From an uncultured Gammaproteobacteria bacterium (lineage in GTDB: Bacteria > Pseudomonadota > Gammaproteobacteria > UBA9214): a stretch of DNA of 11,438 nucleotides. The notes beneath the pieces were generated by a model. That model was not told the DNA's origin and ran no database searches. It saw nothing but the letters and a program-made list of their open reading frames with translations. The stretch lies in assembly GCA_905480305.1 (NCBI GenBank), contig CAJQPV010000335.1, positions 1-11,438 on the forward strand, in the 5' to 3' direction. Shown here one piece after another: positions 1 through 8,536 of the stretch. Numbering within the stretch: position 1 is the stretch's first letter; every line of letters begins with the position of its first letter. A program made the translations under genes and the position numbers.

Positions 1-788
1 GCGCCATAACCCACGACGCGGTCACGGGGCCCTGCGGTGTCACCGGAATTCCGCAGGTCAATCGTTTTCATGTGCAAATGATGCCGACGGGCATACAGCA
101 GTAGTCCGCCAACCGGGCTGCTGCCGCAGGCGTCGTGGTGATCAATGTCTTCATATGCCAGCGACTCAATGGACCGGGAGGTCGCCCGGTCAAGTTTTGT
201 GGCTGTTTCATAATCGTGGTAATGGCTGAGATCGGAACTGATAATCACCAGCGTCTCGCTAGAACCCCAGAGTAACTCAATGACTTCGGAGACTTCTTCT
301 GTGGTTGTTTCACCGACCAGAATGGGCACCAGACTAAAGTCATGCAGGGTTTTCTGCAGAAACGGCAGGTGTACTTCCAGGCAATGTTCAGCCGCGTGTG
401 CTTCATCGTCGATACTGACCTGTTGCAGTTGCTCAAGCTGCTGCAGTATTTCGGTATCCAGCGGTATCGTCCCGAGCGGGGTGCTGAATGCTGACGAGGA
501 CGGCAACACCAGTCCGCGTACGTATTTACGGTGTGCCGGGCCGAGCAGTATCACGCGAGTGATTGCGGCTGTGTTGTCTCCAAGGCGTGCATAACCGCTG
601 GCAGCTACGGGTCCGGAATAGATATAACCGGCATGTGGCAGAATCATTGCCTTGGGTGGTTTTTCGCTACTCTTCCCGGCTGCCAGCAGTGTATCCAGCT
701 GCTGGCACAGCTCGACGGGATCCAGCGGATAGAAGCTGCCTGCTACGGCGGCTTCCCTGATGTTATCAGTGATGCGTTTCCGGGCCAT
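1..788 (-). CDS. MEMO1-family protein (AmmeMemoRadiSam system protein B type), 3' end cut by window
   Basis: Translating the minus strand from the ATG at 788 gives 262 uninterrupted codons running off the left edge. The product matches the Memo family throughout: an N-terminal REAAVAGSFYP (residues 11-21), ILPHAGYIYSG (49-59), LLGPAHRKY (81-89), EHCLEVHLPFL (134-144), IISSDLSHYHDYETA (182-196), ACG (220-222) and the C-terminal DLRNSGDTAG...RVVGYG. H52, H86 and C221 are my proposed equivalents of the human Memo1 metal-site residues. The family is about 260-300 residues, so only a few residues are missing. Bacterial Memo proteins occur with AMMECR1-domain and radical SAM partners; their role is poorly defined and an enzymatic role is inferred from fold only. 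The start is forced: an in-frame TGA lies twelve codons upstream with no other start codon between, and no Shine-Dalgarno precedes the ATG. It follows glgB by 65 bases on the same strand and may be co-transcribed with it. Family assignment is firm; function is not. Confidence 0.93.
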   Translation of the reverse strand, partial: MARKRITDNIREAAVAGSFYPLDPVELCQQLDTLLAAGKSSEKPPKAMILPHAGYIYSGPVAASGYARLGDNTAAITRVILLGPAHRKYVRGLVLPSSSAFSTPLGTIPLDTEILQQLEQLQQVSIDDEAHAAEHCLEVHLPFLQKTLHDFSLVPILVGETTTEEVSEVIELLWGSSETLVIISSDLSHYHDYETATKLDRATSRSIESLAYEDIDHHDACGSSPVGGLLLYARRHHLHMKTIDLRNSGDTAGPRDRVVGYG

Positions 789-853
789 ACAGCAAAAGTA
801 GGGGTTGCAGCCGCTGATTTCAAGTCATCGGGGCACGACAGGGTGTCGGCACG

Positions 854-3049
854 TTACTGTCGCTGCAGAATAACGCCACCCAGCGGGGGTAGTGTCAGTA
901 ACAGTGATTGTGCATGGCCGTTACTGGGCTCGGGTGTGGTGCTGATGTGTCCTTTATTACCTACATCCGAGCCGTCGTAGTAGCTGGAGTCCGAGTTCAG
1001 TAATTCAGCATAGTCACCTGCTTCCGGGACGCCAATGCGATACTTGTGATGAGGGACCGGTGTGAAATTCAGCACCACAACGACAGCGTCGTCATCACCC
1101 TTGCGCAGGTAGCTCAGGATAGAGAAGTCGGAGGCGATGCAATCTATCCACTCGAAGCCTGCTTCGCTGAAGTCATAATGGTGCAGTGCCGGTTTTTCCC
1201 GGTACAGGCGATTGAGGTCACCAACCAGCGTTTGTACACCCTTGTGACACTCGTATTCAAGCAAGTGCCACTCAAGTCCGCCATTAAAATTCCATTCGCG
1301 ACCCTGTGCAAATTCACTGCCCATAAACAGCAATTTTTTACCCGGGAAGGTAAACATATAGAGGTATAACAGCCGCAGATTGGCAAATTGTTGCCAGGTG
1401 TCGCCGGCCTGCTTGTAAAGCATGGATTGCTTGCCGTGTACGACTTCATCGTGGGAGAACGGCAGCATGAAGTTTTCAGTGTAGGCGTACAGCAGCCCGA
1501 AAGTCAGGTCGTTGTGGTGATACTTGCGGTGTACCGGGTCATGCGACATGTAGCGTAATGAATCATGCATCCAGCCCATATTCCATTTCATGCTGAAACC
1601 CAGGCCGCCTGCATCTACCGGTCTGCTAACACCGGGCCAGGCAGTGGATTCCTCTGCGATCATGACGGAACCGGGATACTCGGCATGAGTGATGGTGTTC
1701 AATTCCCGCAGAAAGGCAGCCGCTTCAAGATTTTCGCGACCGCCATAGATATTGGGAATCCATTCGCTGGCCGGACGTGAATAGTCGTGATAGAGCATGG
1801 ATGCGACCGCGTCAACGCGCAGTCCATCGATATGAAATTCTTCCAGCCAGTAGATGGCGCTGGAGATCAGGAAGTTCCTGACTTCGTTGCGGCCGTAGTT
1901 GTAGATCAGTGTGCCCCAGTCGTGGTGTTCACCGCGACGCGGATCCGCGTGCTCATAGAGTGCCGTGCCATCAAAGTTTGCCAATCCATGCGCGTCCTTG
2001 GGGAAGTGCGCCGGGGCCCAGTCGAGCAGTACGCCAATATCATGCTGGTGGCAGTAATCGACAAAATAGCGAAAATCATCGGGTTCACCAAAACGACTGG
2101 TCGGGGCGAAGTAACCTGTGGTCTGGTAGCCCCAGGAAGCATCCAGCGGGTGTTCGGTCACCGGCAGCAATTCAATATGGGTGAAGCCGGTTTCTTTGAC
2201 GTGATCGACCAACTGCGTGGCGAGTTGCCGGTAATTCATGAAATTGCCGTGCTCGTCTCGTCTCCATGAGCCAAGGTGAGCCTCGTAGACGGAAAAGGGG
2301 GCATGTTGCCAGTCGGAATTCTGGCGTTTCTCCATCCAGCCGCTGTCTTGCCAGCGATAGGCTTGAGGCGCGCTGGGTACGCACGTGGCATTGGCTGGAC
2401 GCAGCTCGAACTGTTGCCCATAAGGGTCAGTTTTTAATGTGATATCACCTTTACGCGAGCGCACTTCGTATTTGAAGGCCTGACCGACGCTGAGGCCGGG
2501 TATAAACAGTTCCCAGACCCCGCTGTTACCCCGTACACGCATGGGATGGCAGCGTCCGTCCCAGTTGTTGAAATCACCCACGACGCTGATGCGTTCAGCG
2601 GAGGGTGCCCAGACAGCAAAGCGTACGCCGGGTATATCATCGACCTGTAAGCGGTGGGCACCAAGAATGCGGTAAATATGCCAGTGCCTGCCTTCACCAA
2701 AAAGGTGCAGGTCGAACTCGGAAAGTTGTGGTGGAAAGCAGTAGGGGTCGTAACTGACATGTTCGGCACCGTTGCTGTCGAGCCAGATAAGCCGGTAACG
2801 ATCAGGTACCTGGTTGGCAGGACCGTGCCATGCGAACAGGTCGGTGTTGCCCATACGCTGCAGTGAGGCACCGTTTTCCGCGATGCGCACCCAGGCGGCA
2901 CCGGGAATCAGTGCGCGCACCAGCACCTCACCGGCATAATTGTGCTTGCCGAGCAGGCTGAACGGATCATGATGACGGCATTCAAGCAGCCGCTGAATAG
3001 CGGTTGATATTTCCATCAAGGTAGACTTGCCTGTGTCGGTATGTAACAT
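854..3049 (-). CDS. glgB: 1,4-alpha-glucan branching enzyme (GH13)
   Basis: This cytoplasmic enzyme cuts an alpha-1,4-glucan chain and rejoins it through an alpha-1,6 bond, making the branches of glycogen. The 731-residue product is close to the usual length for proteobacterial GlgB (E. coli about 728). An N-terminal module (about 1-135) and a CBM48 module (about 140-235, with [21 protein letters not shown]) precede the GH13 barrel. The barrel carries IHIELLP-like strand residues near 292, the nucleophile D413 in [13 protein letters not shown], the acid/base E466 in MIAEES and the stabilising D534 in [10 protein letters not shown]. The beta-sandwich end retains [12 protein letters not shown]. 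The ATG at 3049 gives the longest product; an ATG at 3016 (residue 12) fits the E. coli N-terminus about as well, and neither has a clear Shine-Dalgarno. The gene is divergent from glgC across 132 bases and has a Memo gene behind it, so it likely works with the ADP-glucose made by GlgC. No glycogen synthase is visible nearby. Confidence 0.97.
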   Translation of the reverse strand: MLHTDTGKSTLMEISTAIQRLLECRHHDPFSLLGKHNYAGEVLVRALIPGAAWVRIAENGASLQRMGNTDLFAWHGPANQVPDRYRLIWLDSNGAEHVSYDPYCFPPQLSEFDLHLFGEGRHWHIYRILGAHRLQVDDIPGVRFAVWAPSAERISVVGDFNNWDGRCHPMRVRGNSGVWELFIPGLSVGQAFKYEVRSRKGDITLKTDPYGQQFELRPANATCVPSAPQAYRWQDSGWMEKRQNSDWQHAPFSVYEAHLGSWRRDEHGNFMNYRQLATQLVDHVKETGFTHIELLPVTEHPLDASWGYQTTGYFAPTSRFGEPDDFRYFVDYCHQHDIGVLLDWAPAHFPKDAHGLANFDGTALYEHADPRRGEHHDWGTLIYNYGRNEVRNFLISSAIYWLEEFHIDGLRVDAVASMLYHDYSRPASEWIPNIYGGRENLEAAAFLRELNTITHAEYPGSVMIAEESTAWPGVSRPVDAGGLGFSMKWNMGWMHDSLRYMSHDPVHRKYHHNDLTFGLLYAYTENFMLPFSHDEVVHGKQSMLYKQAGDTWQQFANLRLLYLYMFTFPGKKLLFMGSEFAQGREWNFNGGLEWHLLEYECHKGVQTLVGDLNRLYREKPALHHYDFSEAGFEWIDCIASDFSILSYLRKGDDDAVVVVLNFTPVPHHKYRIGVPEAGDYAELLNSDSSYYDGSDVGNKGHISTTPEPSNGHAQSLLLTLPPLGGVILQRQ

Positions 3050-3103
3050 GGAATCAGATAAATACGAAGACCTGTCAGGGGGCCAAAATTTCTTTGCCGG
3101 ATA

Positions 3104-3133
3104 ACTATACAGTTAAAGGTCACCGCCATACAA
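3104..3133 (-). promoter_or_regulatory. Candidate sigma-70 promoter for glgB
   Basis: On the minus strand, TATAGT (3109-3104, five of six bases of the -10 consensus) lies 18 bases downstream of TTGTAT (3133-3128, three of six of the -35 consensus). Transcription would begin near 3097, leaving about 48 bases before the ATG at 3049. The -35 is poor and such matches arise by chance, so this is only a proposal. It shares bases with the candidate glgC promoter on the other strand. Confidence 0.3.
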
Positions 3134-3134
3134 T
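3106..3134 (+). promoter_or_regulatory. Candidate sigma-70 promoter for glgC operon
   Basis: TATACA (3106-3111, four of six against TTGACA) and TACAAT (3129-3134, five of six against TATAAT) are separated by exactly 17 bases. Transcription would begin near 3141, about 40 bases before the glgC ATG. The spacing is ideal but the elements are imperfect. The -35 overlaps the proposed glgB -10 and the -10 overlaps the proposed glgB -35. Confidence 0.35.
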
Positions 3135-3181
3135 ACAGCCACCTTCTAAAGCCAAAACAGCTCAGACTATCTGCATGATCA

Positions 3182-4450
3182 ATGACAACCCATCATAACC
3201 AACGTTTTGACCGCCGCCTGAATCGCAGTACCCTTGCCCTTATCCTGGCAGGTGGTCGCGGCTCACGATTACGACAATTAACCCTCTGGCGTGCCAAGCC
3301 TGCCGTACCTTTCGGCGGTAAATTTCGCATTATTGATTTCCCGCTTTCCAACTGCCTGAATTCAGGCATTCGTATGATCGGGGTTTTGACTCAGTACAAG
3401 GCGCATTCACTGATCCAGCACATACAGAACGGCTGGAGTTTTCTGCGTGGCGAGTTTAAGGAATTCGTCGAGCTGCTGCCGGCGCAACAACGTATTCAGG
3501 ATTCCTGGTATTTGGGTACCGCAGATGCGGTTTATCAGAACCTTGACATTATTCGCACCCATAAACCCGATTACGTGCTGATTCTGGCGGGTGATCATGT
3601 ATACAAGATGGACTATGGGCCCATGATCGCGCAACACGCCAACTCGGATGCGGACATGACGGTCGGTTGTATAGATGTGCCGTTTGACGATGCCAAGGGG
3701 TTTGGCGTGCTGTCGGTCGATACCGAGGGACGTGTTACCGGGTTCGATGAAAAACCCGACGAACCCCAATCCATTCCCGGCAAGCCGGGGCGGGTGCTGG
3801 CATCCATGGGTATCTATGTTTTTAATACCGATTTTCTGTATGAACAGCTCATCAAGGATGCGGATTCAACCTACTCAACGCATGATTTTGGCAAAGACAT
3901 TATTCCGGCACTGATAGAGAAATACCGGGTTCACAGCTACTCCTTCCAGAACTCACCTCACGGGCAGGTCGCGTACTGGCGAGATGTGGGCACCATCGAT
4001 TCATTCTGGCAGGCCAATCTTGAACTGATCGGCGTGTTGCCGGAGCTGAACCTGTACGATGATGACTGGCCGATCTGGACCTACCAGGAACAACTCCCGC
4101 CGGCCAAATTTATATTTGATGATGACGACCGGCGCGGCATGGCACTGGACTCGATGGTGTCGGGTGGTTGCCTTATTTCAGGCGCCACCGTACGCCATTC
4201 ACTGTTGTTTTCAAATGTTCGCGTCAACTCCCACGCCATCTTGCAGGATGTGGTTATCCTGCCCAATGTTAAGATTGGCCGCCACTGCCGTATTACCAGA
4301 GCGGTTATCGACAAGGGCTGCGATTTGCCCGAGGGAACAGTGATCGGCGAGGATCCTGAATCAGATGCGGAACGATTTTATGTCAGTCCGGGCGGGGTGG
4401 TACTGGTAACGCCTGAAATGCTTGGCCAGGAAATACACCATGTCCGCTGA
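3182..4450 (+). CDS. glgC: Glucose-1-phosphate adenylyltransferase (ADP-glucose pyrophosphorylase)
   Basis: The enzyme makes ADP-glucose and pyrophosphate from ATP and glucose-1-phosphate, the committed step of bacterial glycogen synthesis. The 422-residue protein is close to E. coli GlgC (431) along its whole length. It shows the nucleotide-binding loop [11 protein letters not shown] (20-30), [21 protein letters not shown] (38-58), DLLPAQQR-like ELLPAQQR (97-104), [18 protein letters not shown], the sugar-phosphate region FDEKP, SMGIYVF, SHDFGKD-like [10 protein letters not shown] and YWRDVGT, then a left-handed beta-helix C-terminal domain ([36 protein letters not shown]). The start at 3182 is forced because TGA sits two codons upstream; there is no Shine-Dalgarno. 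It is divergent from glgB and its last 11 bases overlap the next gene, implying one operon and translational coupling. Allosteric control by glycolytic intermediates is usual for the family but the effector cannot be read from the sequence. Confidence 0.97.
   Translation: MTTHHNQRFDRRLNRSTLALILAGGRGSRLRQLTLWRAKPAVPFGGKFRIIDFPLSNCLNSGIRMIGVLTQYKAHSLIQHIQNGWSFLRGEFKEFVELLPAQQRIQDSWYLGTADAVYQNLDIIRTHKPDYVLILAGDHVYKMDYGPMIAQHANSDADMTVGCIDVPFDDAKGFGVLSVDTEGRVTGFDEKPDEPQSIPGKPGRVLASMGIYVFNTDFLYEQLIKDADSTYSTHDFGKDIIPALIEKYRVHSYSFQNSPHGQVAYWRDVGTIDSFWQANLELIGVLPELNLYDDDWPIWTYQEQLPPAKFIFDDDDRRGMALDSMVSGGCLISGATVRHSLLFSNVRVNSHAILQDVVILPNVKIGRHCRITRAVIDKGCDLPEGTVIGEDPESDAERFYVSPGGVVLVTPEMLGQEIHHVR
4427..4431 (+). 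promoter_or_regulatory. Ribosome-binding site deciding the GH57 start
   Basis: CAGGA inside the 3' end of glgC lies 8 bases before the ATG at 4440. It selects that ATG over an in-frame TTG at 4422 that overlaps this site and would add six residues. Confidence 0.7.
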
Positions 4451-6146
4451 TTCGCCTCTCAATATCGTGCTCTGCTGGCACATGCATCAACCACAGTACT
4501 GTGACCAGATAAGTGGAACCTACCAGTTACCCTGGACCTACCTGCATGCGACCAAGGACTATATTGACATGGCTGCGCACCTGGAGGCGGTGCCGGAATC
4601 CCGTGCGGTGGTTAATTTTGCACCGGTGCTGCTTGAGCAGTTATCAGATTATGCCGGACAGGTGAATGGCTTCCTGTCAGAGAACAAGGGCATCCGTGAT
4701 CCGTTGCTGGCGGCGCTGGCTTGCCCGGTATTACCGAGCAACAAGGAACAGCGCATGGAGCTGGTCAGTGCCTGCCTGCGCGCCAACGAGCTGCGCTCGA
4801 TAAAACGCTTTGAACCCTATCAGAAGCTGGCCGAGATGGCAGGCTGGTTTCATGAACACCCGTCCGGGATGTTGTATGTCAGTGACCAGTTTATAACCGA
4901 CTTGCTGGTCTGGTATCACCTCGTCTGGATGGGTGAGACCGTGCGCCGCAGTAATAAGCTGGTAAAGCATTTAATGGAGAAGGGTACAGGCTTTACGCTG
5001 CATGACCGTCGCGAGTTGTTAAAACTGATCGGCGAGTTGCTCTCCAGTGTGATCGACCGCTACCGCGAGCTGGCAGAAAAGGGCCAGGTGGAACTCTCCA
5101 TGACGCCCTATGCACACCCGATTTTGCCCTTGCTGCTTGATATAGAAACGGCGCGTGATGCCATGCCGGATATTTCCATGCCGCAACTGGCGAGTTATCC
5201 CGGAGGTGAGGAGCGGGTTGACTGGCATATCCGGGAAGGGCTTGCCACCTTTGAACAGTATTTCGGCTCACGTCCGGCGGGTTGCTGGCCGTCAGAAGGG
5301 GGTGTCAGTGCCGCAGCCCTGCACAAACTGGAACAGCATGGCTTCAGCTGGGCTGCCAGTGGTGAGTCGGTATACCGTCACAGCCAGGCGAATAAAGAAA
5401 ATAAATTACTCTCCGGCTGCAGCCTGTATCAGGGGTTCACGGTTGATGGCGGCAAGCTGGCTTGCTTTTTTCGTGATGATGGCCTCTCCGACCTGATTGG
5501 CTTTACTTATTCCGACTGGCACGCGGACGATGCGGTGGGCAACCTGATTGATCATCTGGAAAATATTGCTGCGAGCAGCCGTGACCAGGACAAGCCGCTG
5601 GTATCGATTATTCTTGATGGAGAAAATGCCTGGGAGCATTTTCCAGAGAATGGCTACTATTTTCTCAACACCCTCTACGAGCGTCTGTCAGAACATCCCG
5701 GACTCAGGATGACCACCTATAGTGAATACCTGTCCGAGTCTCGCCGCCTGCCGAACATCAAACGAATGGTGAGTGGCAGCTGGGTATACGGAACATTTTC
5801 TACCTGGATTGGCGACAAGGATAAAAATCGTGGCTGGGATATGCTGGGAGACGCCAAAAAGGTGTTTGATGAGACAGTGAAGGAGAACAACCTGAGCGGT
5901 GACCATCTGCTCGCGGCACAACACCAGCTGTCGATCTGCGAGGGATCTGACTGGTTCTGGTGGTTTGGCGATTATAATTCTGCCGACACCGTCAGCGACT
6001 TTGAGCGCCTGTTTCGAATGCACCTGTCGAACCTCTATACCATGATGGAAAAAGAGCCTCCCGAGTACCTGACAGAAGTGTTTGCTCACGGTGGTGGTGA
6101 TCCGGCACAGACCGGCGTCATGCGAAAAGGCAAGTTCACCGGATAA
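4440..6146 (+). CDS. Glycoside hydrolase family 57 protein (COG1449 alpha-amylase/alpha-mannosidase type)
   Basis: This 568-residue cytoplasmic protein has the GH57 signatures: [10 protein letters not shown] near the N-terminus (residues 11-20, region 1), [10 protein letters not shown] (281-290) whose E286 is the likely catalytic nucleophile, and [13 protein letters not shown] (343-355) containing the likely acid/base aspartate. [13 protein letters not shown] (390-402) is a conserved block of this GH57 subgroup. There is no signal peptide or membrane segment, so it should act on internal glucans. GH57 enzymes include amylases, 4-alpha-glucanotransferases, branching enzymes and pullulanases, and sequence alone does not choose among these. 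The start is set by a good ribosome-binding site; the gene overlaps glgC by 11 bases and precedes malQ by 16 bases, so all three are probably one transcript. The context points to glycogen or maltodextrin remodelling. The family call is firm; the exact activity is open. Confidence 0.92.
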   Translation: MSADSPLNIVLCWHMHQPQYCDQISGTYQLPWTYLHATKDYIDMAAHLEAVPESRAVVNFAPVLLEQLSDYAGQVNGFLSENKGIRDPLLAALACPVLPSNKEQRMELVSACLRANELRSIKRFEPYQKLAEMAGWFHEHPSGMLYVSDQFITDLLVWYHLVWMGETVRRSNKLVKHLMEKGTGFTLHDRRELLKLIGELLSSVIDRYRELAEKGQVELSMTPYAHPILPLLLDIETARDAMPDISMPQLASYPGGEERVDWHIREGLATFEQYFGSRPAGCWPSEGGVSAAALHKLEQHGFSWAASGESVYRHSQANKENKLLSGCSLYQGFTVDGGKLACFFRDDGLSDLIGFTYSDWHADDAVGNLIDHLENIAASSRDQDKPLVSIILDGENAWEHFPENGYYFLNTLYERLSEHPGLRMTTYSEYLSESRRLPNIKRMVSGSWVYGTFSTWIGDKDKNRGWDMLGDAKKVFDETVKENNLSGDHLLAAQHQLSICEGSDWFWWFGDYNSADTVSDFERLFRMHLSNLYTMMEKEPPEYLTEVFAHGGGDPAQTGVMRKGKFTG

Positions 6147-6162
6147 CGACTCGCATCCACTG

Positions 6163-7626
6163 GTGCAAAATCCCCTGACACAGCGCCGCGCCGGCGTGCT
6201 GTTACACCCGACATCGCTGCCGGGTGATCGTGAGCACGGTGATCTTGGAAGAAACTCCCGCCGTTTTATCGATTTTCTGCAGTCTGCCGGTTTGAGTGTC
6301 TGGCAAATGTTGCCGCTGGGTCCGACCCACACGGATGGTTCCCCTTATCAATGTCTTTCGGTGCATGCGGGTAACCCGGCACTGATCAGTCTTCATGACT
6401 TGTCGGATGCTGGCTGGTTGCCTGCAAAAATAGCCAGTCATCTGCCGCTGCACGCCTGCCTGCAGCAGGCACGCTCGGGTTTTGAGAAAACCGCATCACC
6501 GGCAGACAAGAAGGCGTACGCAGTATTCAAGACAGCGCAGGCAGTCTGGCTGGACGACTATGCGCTTTACCAGGCGATTCGTGCGGCACAGGATGGACAG
6601 GCCTGGTTTCACTGGCCGGTGGCCCTGCGCGATCGTGACCCGGCTGCGCTGGTGGATGTCGCTAAGGTACAGGCACAAGCCATCGATCAGGTATGCTTTG
6701 AACAGTATTTGTTTTTCAGTCAGTGGTCTATGCTGCGAGACTACGCCCACCAGCGTGGAGTTATGTTATTCGGGGATATCCCTATCTACGTGGCCCATGA
6801 CAGTGCCGATGTGTGGGCGCATCCAGAGCTGTTCACTATTGACAGTGCCGGTGAGCCTGAAGTGGTTGCCGGTGTGCCACCGGATTATTTCTCGGCAACC
6901 GGACAACGCTGGGGTAACCCGCTGTATCACTGGAATCGCATGGCTGAGCAAGATTACAGTTGGTGGCTGGAGCGTTTCACCACCCAGTTCGCGTTATTCG
7001 ATATTGTGCGTATTGATCATTTCCGGGGTTTCGAAAAGTTCTGGGAGATTCCGGCTCAAGCAGAGACCGCTGTTGACGGGCGCTGGGTGGAGGGACCTGG
7101 CGCTGCCTTGTTCGAATGTTTGCAGCAACACTTTGGCAGTCTACCGGTGGTTGCAGAAGATCTCGGTATTATTACGCCTGAAGTGGATGCGCTGCGATTG
7201 CAGTTTGATTTTCCCGGCATGAAAATCCTGCAGTTCGCATTTGACGGCGGTGATGATAATCCCTATTTACCGGAAAATCATGAAGCCTTGTCTGTTGTCT
7301 ACACGGGAACGCATGACAATGACACCACCCTCGGCTGGTACAGCAGTCTGGATGATGCTGCACGAGAAAAGGTCAAGGCCCATATGCCTGAAGATTCGTC
7401 TGAAATGCCCTGGGCTCTTATCAGAACAGCACTTGAGTCAACGTCTGTACTCGCTATTATTCCGATGCAGGATCTGCTGGGACTGGGCAATGATGCACGC
7501 ATGAATATGCCCGGGACAGCAGAAGGAAACTGGAGCTGGCGTTTCAGCTGGGATATGGTCTCTGCTGGTCTTGCCCGTAGTATCTTGACGCAGAATCAAA
7601 GGGCAGCGCGGATTGTGGGATCGTGA
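6163..7626 (+). CDS. malQ: 4-alpha-glucanotransferase (amylomaltase, GH77)
   Basis: The enzyme moves a glucan segment from one alpha-1,4-glucan to another, releasing glucose and interconverting maltodextrins. From the GTG at 6163 the protein is 487 residues, like short GH77 amylomaltases (about 500). It begins RRAGVLLHPTSLPG, with WQMLPLGPT and GSPYQCLS following. The catalytic residues are visible: nucleophile D285 in VRIDHFRGF, acid/base E332 in VVAEDLG and D385 in YTGTHDNDTT. The family 250s-type loop region appears as PPDYFSATGQRWGNPLY. An in-frame TTG at 6082 would lengthen the N-terminus by 27 unrelated residues and overlap the GH57 gene, so the GTG is preferred although it lacks a Shine-Dalgarno. 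It is last in the glgC–GH57–malQ run and likely recycles short chains produced during glycogen turnover. No terminator hairpin is evident in the 148 bases that follow. Confidence 0.95.
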   Translation: MQNPLTQRRAGVLLHPTSLPGDREHGDLGRNSRRFIDFLQSAGLSVWQMLPLGPTHTDGSPYQCLSVHAGNPALISLHDLSDAGWLPAKIASHLPLHACLQQARSGFEKTASPADKKAYAVFKTAQAVWLDDYALYQAIRAAQDGQAWFHWPVALRDRDPAALVDVAKVQAQAIDQVCFEQYLFFSQWSMLRDYAHQRGVMLFGDIPIYVAHDSADVWAHPELFTIDSAGEPEVVAGVPPDYFSATGQRWGNPLYHWNRMAEQDYSWWLERFTTQFALFDIVRIDHFRGFEKFWEIPAQAETAVDGRWVEGPGAALFECLQQHFGSLPVVAEDLGIITPEVDALRLQFDFPGMKILQFAFDGGDDNPYLPENHEALSVVYTGTHDNDTTLGWYSSLDDAAREKVKAHMPEDSSEMPWALIRTALESTSVLAIIPMQDLLGLGNDARMNMPGTAEGNWSWRFSWDMVSAGLARSILTQNQRAARIVGS

Positions 7627-7774
7627 ATCCTGATATTTGGGCCAACTCCGGATCTTTAGTACAGCAAAAACAGCGACCAGGGAATGAACGAAGCTCCGCT
7701 GCCCAAACAGCCATCAGCCTCAGGCAATAGAATCCTTTTGCTCGCAGATAACTGACGGTGTGAAAGCGGCACTA

Positions 7775-8188
7775 TTAATCGTCTGCCTCTATTGTAGCCA
7801 GACCATCCAGCACCAGGGCTCGAGGGCTTATCCTGCCAATAAGTACGTTATCCTTTACAACCAGAATGCGTGTTAGCTTCAGTGATGACATGAGGCGCGA
7901 ACAATAACGGATATCCATGTCGGGATCGACACTGATCGCTGGTTTGGTCATGATTTCATAGACATTCACACGGTCGGGTGCCCTGTCCCTGGCCAGCACC
8001 TGCTCCGCAATATCTGACACCAGTAACAGACCATACTCGTCATGTTCACTCCTTTTGTTGACGACGAGAACGGTGGTTTTCAGTCTGTTCATTTCGTGAA
8101 GAGCTTCCTTGATGGTCGCTCCTCCATCAATGCTGCCGTATTCTGTCTTCATTACATCTTTTACACAGACGCGCTTAATATTTGTCAT
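7775..8188 (-). CDS. Two-CBS-domain protein
   Basis: The 137-residue protein consists almost wholly of two CBS domains. The first spans about residues 8-68 (VCVKDVMKTEYGSIDGG... TVLVVNKR... GLLLVSDIAEQVLA), the second about 76-130 (VYEIMTKPAISVDPDMD... LTRILVVKDNVLIGRISPRALV). Such pairs usually form a Bateman module that binds adenine nucleotides or related ligands and controls a partner protein. No catalytic or DNA-binding domain is attached, so the partner is unknown. The ATG at 8188 is chosen because GGAG lies 9 bases upstream; an ATG at 8197 abuts that same GGAG and is unsuitable. The frame stays open to 8329 but the added residues do not look like part of the CBS fold. The gene converges on malQ and is divergent from the antiporter gene. 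A link to energy sensing by either neighbour is only inference. Confidence 0.85.
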   Translation of the reverse strand: MTNIKRVCVKDVMKTEYGSIDGGATIKEALHEMNRLKTTVLVVNKRSEHDEYGLLLVSDIAEQVLARDRAPDRVNVYEIMTKPAISVDPDMDIRYCSRLMSSLKLTRILVVKDNVLIGRISPRALVLDGLATIEADD

Positions 8189-8197
8189 CAATGCCAT

Positions 8198-8203
8198 CTC
8201 CAG
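8198..8203 (-). promoter_or_regulatory. Ribosome-binding site of the CBS-domain gene
   Basis: On the minus strand CTGGAG ends 9 bases before the ATG at 8188. It directly touches the alternative ATG at 8197, which argues for the downstream start. Confidence 0.65.
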
Positions 8204-8461
8204 GGTGAGCCCTTTTATGCCGTGCCAGTAGCATAGCCGTATCGTGATTAATGCAAAAGCCCCGCATCGCCCATTACCCGGCAGTAACATTTGGGAATTA
8301 CTGTCACGGCAAGTGATTGATGTACTCATTGAGACTCCATTGCCAGTGATCTCATCGCTGCATCTTCTCTAATGCATTAAAACCGGTATATTTTCTTTGG
8401 TCTATCTGCATGCCCTCCAGTCTTTGCCTTGTTACTATGAAATGCTGTGTCGATCACTTAA

Positions 8462-8476
8462 ACCTGCCACGCAGGT
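8462..8476. repeat. Perfect inverted repeat upstream of the antiporter gene
   Basis: ACCTGC, CAC, GCAGGT forms two perfect 6-base arms around a 3-base centre. It lies about 25 bases before the TTGACA element, a position suited to a regulator site. A chance palindrome cannot be excluded, and no known regulator consensus is recognised. Confidence 0.4.
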
Positions 8477-8493
8477 CCGTGATTCAGATACAG

Positions 8494-8508
8494 TGTGTGA
8501 TTGACACA
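8494..8508. repeat. Inverted repeat overlapping the antiporter -35
   Basis: TGTGTGATTGACACA has perfect 5-base arms (TGTGT and ACACA) around GATTG and covers the TTGACA at 8501-8506. A repressor bound here would block the proposed promoter. It does not fit the CRP (TGTGA-N6-TCACA) or FNR pattern. The arms are short, so chance is a real possibility. Confidence 0.3.
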
Positions 8509-8528
8509 GGTCGCGTTGCGCCGATACT
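8501..8528 (+). promoter_or_regulatory. Candidate promoter for the antiporter gene
   Basis: TTGACA (8501-8506) is a perfect -35 hexamer. GATACT (8523-8528, four of six of the -10 consensus) follows after 16 bases. Transcription from this pair would begin at about 8535, one or two bases before the ATG at 8537, giving a leaderless or nearly leaderless message. The -10 is weak, so the start could lie elsewhere. Confidence 0.4.
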
Positions 8529-8536
8529 TGTAAGAT

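Larger units (their letters stand above)
8189..8536. other. Divergent intergenic region between CBS-domain and antiporter genes
   Basis: This 348-base stretch contains no convincing gene. It should hold promoters for both directions. On the minus strand a weak pair TTTGCA and TATGCT with 16 bases between can be seen about 30-60 bases before the CBS gene. On the plus side it contains a perfect TTGACA, a 15-base inverted repeat (8462-8476) and a second one (8494-8508) just before the antiporter. No riboswitch or small RNA is recognisable. Confidence 0.5.

Noticed and set aside
6082..6162. Start of malQ at TTG 6082
   Set aside because: It would overlap the GH57 gene by 65 bases and add residues with no resemblance to amylomaltases; the family N-terminus begins just after GTG 6163.
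5688..6332. Long minus-strand open frame of 214 codons across the GH57/malQ junction
   Set aside because: It is antisense to two well-supported enzymes, has no recognisable domain and reads like a mirror of their codon bias.
7627..7774. Possible bidirectional terminator between malQ and the convergent CBS gene
   Set aside because: I looked for a stem with a T-run on either strand and found none that was convincing.
8189..8329. N-terminal extension of the CBS-domain protein to an ATG at 8329 (47 extra residues)
   Set aside because: The extra residues do not resemble CBS sequence, and a good ribosome-binding site points to 8188.
8310..8330. Possible second FNR-like site (TTGATGTACTCATTGA)
   Set aside because: Only the first half-site matches; the second half does not give ATCAA at the required four-base spacing.
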